Source: Nitrospirae bacterium RBG_16_64_22 (GTDB lineage Bacteria > Nitrospirota > RBG-16-64-22). Taken from it: a stretch of DNA of 38,304 bases. The stretch is from positions 4,758 to 43,061 of the forward strand of contig MHEK01000094.1 of NCBI GenBank assembly GCA_001803795.1, read 5' to 3'. Under the pieces are notes generated by a model, which was not told the DNA's origin, did not search any database, and worked only from the letters and a program-made list of their open reading frames with translations. Below are positions 32,492-38,304 of this stretch, one piece after another (position 1 is the stretch's first letter; the number at the start of each line of letters is the position of its first letter). Made by a program: the position numbers and the translations under genes.

Positions 32492-33424
32492 TTGAAACAT
32501 CTTCTAGTTGTTGTTCTTGTTGTGTGGAGCTCTCTCGGCTGGGCCGACGACGCGTCGATCGTGCGGATCACCCAGATCGACGGCAACGTCGAAATCCGCA
32601 GGAGCGGCGCCCACGACTGGAAGCCTGCGAAGGAGGGCGATGTCCTCGACCGCGGCGACCGCCTTGCCGCCAAGGACAAGTCAGCCGCCCTGCTTCTCTG
32701 GTCGAATGGCAGCATGGTGAAGGTCTATCCCAACACCGAGATCGCGCTGGGGGGAGTGAATTTCGACCTGGAGAAGAAAATGGAAAAGACGATCCTGGAT
32801 ATGGAGAAGGGGCGCATTTTCGTCAAGGCACAGGTACCAGAACACCTGTTCTGCGAATTCAAGGTCCGCATGGGAACGCTTTATGTGGCGACCCAGGGGG
32901 CGGAATGCGCCGTGGCGCACGATCCGGACAAGAAGAGCTACACGGCCTGGTCTCTGATCGGCGGATTGATTACGGACGTCGGCACCGAACGTATCCGGAT
33001 CGACGAGGGCCACCAGGGCACGATCCGCGCGGGGATCAAACCGACGAAGGGCGACGTAACGGCGATGGGTGAGAATATCAAACAGTCACTGACGAAAGTC
33101 TCCAAGGATCTCGGCGGCAGTCTGCTTACGGAGGATCTGGCTGGGGCCGCCGGCGGAAAACTCGCCGCGAAAATCGGTGGAGTGGCCAATCGTCGCGGCA
33201 ATGCGCCTTTCAAGGTGAACTTCAAGGCCATGATCAAGGGCGGCAGCGGAAAGATCAAGTCGATCACATGGGATTTCGGCGACGGTGAAGCCGCCGCGAC
33301 GAAGGAGGCCGAGCACACCTTCACGCAGGGGCTGTATGTCATCATCCTGCGCGTCGAGGATGAAAACGGCGACAAGGCCTCCGCTCAGACAAGCATCTCG
33401 GCAGAAGCAGAGTGTGGCTGCTGA
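32492..33424 (+). CDS. Exported FecR-domain protein with C-terminal PKD domain
   Basis: ITQIDGNVEIRRSGAHDWKPAKEGDVLDRGDRLAAKDKSAALLLWSNGSMVKVYPNTEI; ITWDFGDGEAAATKEAEHTFTQGLYVIILRVEDENGD (PKD). Confidence 0.82.
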   Translation: MKHLLVVVLVVWSSLGWADDASIVRITQIDGNVEIRRSGAHDWKPAKEGDVLDRGDRLAAKDKSAALLLWSNGSMVKVYPNTEIALGGVNFDLEKKMEKTILDMEKGRIFVKAQVPEHLFCEFKVRMGTLYVATQGAECAVAHDPDKKSYTAWSLIGGLITDVGTERIRIDEGHQGTIRAGIKPTKGDVTAMGENIKQSLTKVSKDLGGSLLTEDLAGAAGGKLAAKIGGVANRRGNAPFKVNFKAMIKGGSGKIKSITWDFGDGEAAATKEAEHTFTQGLYVIILRVEDENGDKASAQTSISAEAECGC

Positions 33425-33454
33425 CCGCCCTTTTTCCCGGCCATTTATCTCCTT

Positions 33455-33775
33455 ATGGGCATCGCCATGCTCTCCGGCTGGATGGAAGGCGAGGGCGGGG
33501 AGGCGCCGCCGGCCGTCGTCGGGGGGATCTTCATCGCGATCGCCCTGATCGGCATTCTCCTGACCCTCGCGTACGCGTCCCTCTTGGCTGTCGCCGGCCG
33601 GTTCCTCTCCAGGCGGAAACATCGCATCTTTTGCTTCGTCACAGCCGGATTGTCGCTTCTCTTCGCCCCGCTCGGCACGGCCCTCGGGGTCTTCACGATC
33701 ATCGTCCTCATGCGCGACTCCGTCCGGCTCCTCTTCGAGCCAGGCGCGCCGGAGGGAAGCGGATCGGCAGGATGA
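33455..33775 (+). CDS. Small hypothetical membrane protein
   Basis: Hydrophobic segments VVGGIFIAIALIGILLTLAYASLLAVAG and FCFVTAGLSLLFAPLGTALGVFTIIVLM. Confidence 0.5.
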   Translation: MGIAMLSGWMEGEGGEAPPAVVGGIFIAIALIGILLTLAYASLLAVAGRFLSRRKHRIFCFVTAGLSLLFAPLGTALGVFTIIVLMRDSVRLLFEPGAPEGSGSAG

Positions 33776-33920
33776 GGTATGAGTGTAATATGTGTTCCTG
33801 GCAGGAATGGGCAGCGGCGTGATGGGGACGCCTCCGAGGGGATGGCGTCGCGCGGTTTGACGGGCGGGGGGCGTGATGCTATGGTCTCGTCATGCGGATA
33901 CGCGGAGATCGGGATCGCTG

Positions 33921-35372
33921 ATGGGCCCTTCAACTTTTCCTGACCGTCACGCTAAGATCGTCTGCACGGTTGGGCCGGCGTCGAGCCCGCCCCGCGTTCT
34001 CGCTCGGCTCGCGCGCGCGGGGATGGACGTCGCGCGTCTCAACGCCTCGCACGGGACGCACGCCGGCCACGCGCGCGTGATCCGGGCGCTCCGCCTCCTG
34101 ACCCGGCGGACCGAAAAGCCGATCGGCATCCTCCTCGATCTCCAAGGGCCGCGGATCCGCGTGGGGAGGCTCGCGGCCCCCGTCTTTCTCAAGATCGGCG
34201 AGCGCGTGATGCTGGCCGCCGGCCAAGCGGCGGGCACGGACGGGATCCGCCGCGCCGGCGGTCTCGTCATCCCGTGCAGTTATCGGGGGCTCGCGCGCGA
34301 CGCACAGCCGGGCCATACGATCTTCATCGACGACGGGCGGATCCGCCTGGCCGTGGAAGAGACGCGGGGGGAGAAGGTCGTCTGCCGCGTCGAGGCGGGC
34401 GGAACGCTCACGTCGAACAAGGGGATGAACCTTCCGGGAGTCCCTCTCCGCGTTCCGACCGTCACGCCGAAGGACCTCGAAGACCTTGCGTTCGGGCTCC
34501 GGCAGGGCGTCGATTTCGTCGCCGTTTCCTTCGTCCGCCGGGGCGCCGAGGTGGCGGCGCTCAAGCGGAGGCTGGCCCGCGCCGGGGCGGAGGCGCCGGT
34601 CATCGCGAAGATCGAGAAGCCCGAGGCCATCGACGATCTGGACGCGATCCTGGCGGCGGCCGACGGTCTCATGGTCGCGCGGGGCGACCTGGGCGTGGAG
34701 TTTCCTCCCGAAAAGGTGCCCCTTCTCCAGAAGGAAATCATCGCGCGGGCCAACGCGGCGCGGAAGCCGGTCATCACGGCGACGCAGATGCTCGAATCGA
34801 TGATTTCGAGCCCCCGGCCGACGCGGGCCGAGGCCTCCGACGTGGCAAACGCCGTCTTCGACGGGACGGACGCCGTGATGCTCTCGGGTGAGACGGCGGC
34901 GGGGAAGTATCCCGTGGAGGCGGTCCAGGTGATGGACCGGATCGTCCGCGAGGCGGAGACGGGCCTTCTCTCCCACGGGCGGGAGGAGAGAAGCGAGGCG
35001 GGTCGGACGGTGTCCGCCGCCGAGGCCGTCACGATCGCCGCCGCGCGGATCGCCCGCCAGTCGGGGGCGCGGGCGATCGTCGGCTTCTCCCAGTCCGGAC
35101 TCACCGGGCGGTTGGTGGCTTCGTCCCGGCCGGAGATCCCCGCATACGTTTTCACGCCGCGGGCCGACACATGGTTCCGCATGACCCTTTGCAGAGGGGT
35201 TATCCCCCTCCGCCTCTCTTTCATGGCGAATACGGACCACCTCATCGATTCGGCCATCCGTGCCCTGAAAAAGGCCGGCAGGGTCAGGAAAGGAGACAGG
35301 CTCGTCTTCATCATGGGGGCCCCTCCATCGAAGAGAGGAACGACGAACCTGCTCAAGCTCCACGAAGCCTGA
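33921..35372 (+). CDS. pyk: Pyruvate kinase
   Basis: AKIVCTVGPASSPPRVLARLARAGMDVARLNASHGTH...VMVARGDLGVEFP-type motif, ATQMLESMISSPRPTRAEASDVANAVFDGTDAVMLSGETAAGKYP. Confidence 0.97.
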   Translation: MGPSTFPDRHAKIVCTVGPASSPPRVLARLARAGMDVARLNASHGTHAGHARVIRALRLLTRRTEKPIGILLDLQGPRIRVGRLAAPVFLKIGERVMLAAGQAAGTDGIRRAGGLVIPCSYRGLARDAQPGHTIFIDDGRIRLAVEETRGEKVVCRVEAGGTLTSNKGMNLPGVPLRVPTVTPKDLEDLAFGLRQGVDFVAVSFVRRGAEVAALKRRLARAGAEAPVIAKIEKPEAIDDLDAILAAADGLMVARGDLGVEFPPEKVPLLQKEIIARANAARKPVITATQMLESMISSPRPTRAEASDVANAVFDGTDAVMLSGETAAGKYPVEAVQVMDRIVREAETGLLSHGREERSEAGRTVSAAEAVTIAAARIARQSGARAIVGFSQSGLTGRLVASSRPEIPAYVFTPRADTWFRMTLCRGVIPLRLSFMANTDHLIDSAIRALKKAGRVRKGDRLVFIMGAPPSKRGTTNLLKLHEA

Positions 35373-35390
35373 GGGCGGCGCCGTCGGCGG

Positions 35391-35435
35391 TCGGACTTGT
35401 CAGACCTGTCAGACCTGTCGGATCGGTCGGACAAT
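35391..35435. repeat. 9-bp tandem repeat (tcagacctg-type)
   Basis: tcggacttg tcagacctg tcagacctg tcggatcgg tcggacaat. Confidence 0.85.
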
Positions 35436-36033
35436 GGGGAAGATTATGAGCAAATCGCATAACTTGATTCCACCGCATGGCGGGTACCGGAAGCTGCGGA
35501 GTTTCCAGTGCGCGCAGGCGGTGTACGACGCCACCGTGATCTTCTGTAACCGCTTCATCGAAAAGCGATCCCGCACGCATGACCAGATGGTCCAGGCCGC
35601 CAGGAGCGGCGCGCAGAACATCGCCGAAGGGAGCATGGCGTCCGCCACTTCCAAGAAGACGGAGCTGAAGCTGACGGGAGTGGCGCGGGCCAGCCTGGAG
35701 GAACTGCTCCTGGACTACGAGGATTTCCTGCGCCAGCGTGGACTGCGCGTCTGGCCAAAGGATTCGCCCGAAGCGCTGGAGGTCAGGAGGAAGTACCGGT
35801 CAGACGGTTCGGACGGGTCTGAGCAGTCCGACAGGTCTGACAAGTTCGATCCCTACGGCATTTCCACGGCTTCACCGGAGGCGGCGGCGAACACGCTTGT
35901 TTGCCTGGTCAACCAAGCGAGCTATCTCTTGGGACAGCAACTCAAGAAGCTGGAAGAGGCTTTTCTGAACGAAGGCGGCTTCTCGGAGCGGCTATACCGC
36001 GAACGCCAAGCCAGGAGGGGGAGCCGGCGGTGA
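35434..36033 (+). CDS. Four helix bundle protein (23S rRNA-associated/S23-like family)
   Basis: YRKLRSFQCAQAVYDATVIFCNRFIEKRSRTHDQMVQAARSGAQNIAEGSMASATSKKTELKLTGVARASLEELLLDYEDFLRQRGL...NTLVCLVNQASYLLGQQLKKLE. Confidence 0.85.
   Translation: MGKIMSKSHNLIPPHGGYRKLRSFQCAQAVYDATVIFCNRFIEKRSRTHDQMVQAARSGAQNIAEGSMASATSKKTELKLTGVARASLEELLLDYEDFLRQRGLRVWPKDSPEALEVRRKYRSDGSDGSEQSDRSDKFDPYGISTASPEAAANTLVCLVNQASYLLGQQLKKLEEAFLNEGGFSERLYRERQARRGSRR
35800..35844. repeat. 9-bp tandem repeat inside the four helix bundle gene (inverted relative to 35391-35435)
   Basis: tcagacggt tcggacggg tctgagcag tccgacagg tctgacaag, encoding SDGSDGSEQSDRSDK. Confidence 0.85.
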
Positions 36034-36227
36034 GGGAGATCCGTTCGCAAACCGTGGCGTCGCGGATGCCGGGAACGGCTTGGCAGAACGAGGACAACCT
36101 TTGCTTGCGAGGGGGAGGCGCGTTTCGTGAAACCGCTCAGCGACAGGCTCGCAGCCGCTTGAGGTGCCCTCGACAGTCAACGCTTTTCACTCTGAGCTGA
36201 CAGTTGGCCTGAACGCTGGGGAAGACA

Positions 36228-36531
36228 ATGAAAGCAACCGAGGCCAAGCTTCTCGAGTTTCTGAAGAAGTCACCGCAGTTCGTCATTCCGATCTATCAGC
36301 GCACATATAGCTGGAACGAGCGAGAGTGTCGGCAACTCTGGGACGACATCCTTCGCACAGGACTCAACGAGACAGTGACCGCCCATTTTGTGGGCTCCAT
36401 CGTCTATGTCGAGAAGGGTCTCTATCATTTATCGAGCCAGTCTCCGCTTCTTGTAATCGATGGCCAGCAGCGCTTAACGACCATCACTCTCCTTATCGAG
36501 GCCTTGGCGCGCCGGAACCTGTCAACGACTT
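36228..36531 (+). pseudogene. DUF262-domain gene fragment, truncated at the IS3-family element
   Basis: FLKKSPQFVIPIYQRTYSWNERECRQLWDDILRTG...HFVGSIVYVEKG...LLVIDGQQRLTTITLLIEALARR, then IS sequence. Confidence 0.85.
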
Positions 36532-36552
36532 TGAGACACCGACCACTGACAT

Positions 36553-37689
36553 TTACTGAGCCGTCCCTTCTGTAGCGGAGGCGACGGCCACGTACGATCG
36601 AGAAGAAGTAACGGACTTCAGCGAAGAGACGATGTCATTGGGAATGGGGTCGACCGATAGGTCGTCCGAGAGAGAGATCGTTGATCCTGTGCCATCCTGT
36701 GGAGCCGTTTTCGGCTGCGGAGGGTTGATCCACGCCGCCGACGGCAAAGCAGGTGGAGAAGGTGGCCGATGGACGAATCGTTCCGGATGATGCCCGTACG
36801 CGGCGAAGAGGGTCTGCTGCCTTGCGGCGGTGACCTCCGAAGCGCGTCCCTGATGGACGGCTTCGGGCGTCATCATGCCGATCCCCGAATGTCGATGCTC
36901 GGTGTTGTACCAGGTGAAGAAGTCCCGGCAGTACGCGCGAGCATCCTGTATGGATCCAAACCGATCAGGGAAGCTGGGGCGGTACTTGAGGGTCTTGAAC
37001 TGAGCCTCCGAGTAAGGGTTGTCGTTGGAGACCTGGGGCCTCGAGAGGGACTTTGTGACGCCGAGGTCGGAGAGCATCAACGCCACGGGCTTGCTGGTCA
37101 TAGGCGAGCCCCGGTCAGAGTGGATGATGAGCTGGCCCGGGAGGATACCTTCCTTGCGGCACGTCTCCTCGATGAGCCGCTTGGCCAGCGAGGAGTTTTC
37201 TTCCCGCGCGAGAAGCCAGCCGGCGGCGTAGCGGCTGTAAATGTCCAGGAGCACATAGAGATAGAAGTAGGTCCACTTCACCGGACCGAGCAGCTTGGTG
37301 ATGTCCCACGACCAGACTTGGTTGGGGGCCGTGGCGAGCAACTCGGGTTTGTGGTAGTTGGGATGGCGGAGTTGATCGCGCCGTTCACGGACCTCCTGGT
37401 TCTCTGCGAGGATGCGGTACATCGTGCGCTCCGAGCAGAGGTACTGCCCCTCGTCGAGAAGCGTGGCATAGACCTCGGCCGGCGCGCGATCGACGAAGCG
37501 CGGTTCGTGGAGAATCGCAAGGGCCCCCTGTCGTTCCTGCCGCGAGAGGGTTCGGCTCGGTGTCCTTCTGCGGTGCGGCCCGTGGCGCGGACGCAGCGTG
37601 CGGTAGTACGTGGCACGGGCAAGACCCATCGCGGTGCAGGTGGGCGCGATCCCGAGCCGGGGACCCATGTTGGTGACGGTGTCGATCAC
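36553..37689 (-). CDS. IS3-family transposase OrfB (rve/DDE integrase core)
   Basis: VWSWDITKLLGPVKWTYFYLYVLLDIYSRYAAGWLL...IIHSDRGSPMTSKPVA...SRPQVSNDNPYSEAQFKTLKY...RHSGIGMMTPEAVH. Confidence 0.95.
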   Translation of the reverse strand: MIDTVTNMGPRLGIAPTCTAMGLARATYYRTLRPRHGPHRRRTPSRTLSRQERQGALAILHEPRFVDRAPAEVYATLLDEGQYLCSERTMYRILAENQEVRERRDQLRHPNYHKPELLATAPNQVWSWDITKLLGPVKWTYFYLYVLLDIYSRYAAGWLLAREENSSLAKRLIEETCRKEGILPGQLIIHSDRGSPMTSKPVALMLSDLGVTKSLSRPQVSNDNPYSEAQFKTLKYRPSFPDRFGSIQDARAYCRDFFTWYNTEHRHSGIGMMTPEAVHQGRASEVTAARQQTLFAAYGHHPERFVHRPPSPPALPSAAWINPPQPKTAPQDGTGSTISLSDDLSVDPIPNDIVSSLKSVTSSRSYVAVASATEGTAQ

Positions 37690-38210
37690 TGCTTGTCGTC
37701 GCTTTCTGGGAGACGAATCCCCAGTATCTCGGATACTTTTTTTTGGAGCCCGATGATGGCTTCGGCCCGTTCGACACGGGCCGAGAGGCGTGCGATCTCC
37801 CGATCCTTGGCGGCGAGTTCGCGATCGCGGGGGTCAGGCGCCGTTGCCTTGGGTCCCCGCTTCTTCGGCGCGAGTCCGGCGAGTTCACCCCGGTCGCGGG
37901 CCGCACGCCAGGTCTTCAGGCTGGAGGAGTACACGCCCTCCCTCCGGAGCAGAGCCCCGAGCTCGCCGGGACGGCAGGCATCGGCCTGCTTCAGGAATTT
38001 CCGCTTGTACTCGGCGGTGAACCGGCGTCGCTTGGGCCGATCAGGAACCTCCGGGTCGGGGGCTGTCCCAGGGACCCCCGCGGCGAGAGGGTCGTCGGGG
38101 GAGACGGAGGGAGCCCGTAGGGCGACCGGAGTTTCCCCCGCCCTCCGCATCCCCTCCAAGGACTCCAACGGTGGCATCTTCATCGCTCTAAACCTCCCCG
38201 CCCTACTCAC
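37686..38210 (-). CDS. IS3-family transposase OrfA (HTH)
   Basis: KRRRFTAEYKRKFLKQADACRPGELGALLRREGVYSSSLKTWRAARDRGEL plus C-terminal coiled coil; GTGA overlap with orfB. Confidence 0.92.
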   Translation of the reverse strand: MSRAGRFRAMKMPPLESLEGMRRAGETPVALRAPSVSPDDPLAAGVPGTAPDPEVPDRPKRRRFTAEYKRKFLKQADACRPGELGALLRREGVYSSSLKTWRAARDRGELAGLAPKKRGPKATAPDPRDRELAAKDREIARLSARVERAEAIIGLQKKVSEILGIRLPESDDKQ

Positions 38211-38304
38211 TAAACTCCAGGGGGGTCAGTGTCTCATCTATATTGGCAGAGAGGGCAGGGGGAGGGCGGTCAATATGCCGACCGGGATAGATACCGCTCC
38301 TGGA

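Larger units (their letters stand above)
36532..38235 (-). mobile_element. IS3-family insertion sequence
   Basis: Imperfect terminal inverted repeats TGAGACACCGACC.. (36532) and ..GGGGGGTCAGTGTCTCA (38235), TG...CA ends, with orfA and orfB between. Confidence 0.88.

Noticed and set aside
35391-35844. Short repeat arrays as a CRISPR
   Set aside because: 9-bp contiguous units with no unique spacers and no cas genes.
35434-36033. Four helix bundle protein as a diversity-generating retroelement Avd
   Set aside because: No reverse transcriptase and no template/variable repeat pair; the nonamer arrays are short simple repeats, not TR/VR.
36034-36227. Short ORF fragments (e.g. ...EGEARFVKPLSDRLAAA*) before the DUF262 fragment
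   Set aside because: Could be the decayed tail of an upstream gene, but too short to assign to any family.

Overview
High-GC bacterial chromosomal window. Most of it is housekeeping backbone: radC 3' end, purH-purD-purE, tsaC-like, malic enzyme, pepA, csp, gatCAB with panD, uvrD/pcrA, glmS, glmU, DUF502 and pyruvate kinase. The main accessory feature is a compact ~9 kb respiratory gene cluster at 24.2-33.4 kb. It encodes a Tat-targeted molybdopterin oxidoreductase, a four-cluster Fe-S subunit, an unusual multi-cluster ferredoxin/zinc-ribbon protein, a TorD-like chaperone, a triheme cytochrome c, a coiled-coil/beta-barrel porin, a 31-aa lipoprotein-like ORF and a FecR-PKD protein. No membrane quinol-dehydrogenase subunit is encoded, so it looks like an uncharacterised outer-membrane or periplasmic respiratory module. 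The window ends in a DUF262 gene fragment cut by a complete IS3-family element. Intergenic regions carry several structured repeats: a chain of five abutting hairpins downstream of radC, and two ~155-170 bp inverted copies of a palindromic element flanking purH, with a compensatory base-pair change in the central hairpin. GlmU carries a C-terminal extension resembling part of a UvrD helicase. All calls are from reading the sequence and the supplied ORFs; no database search was run.
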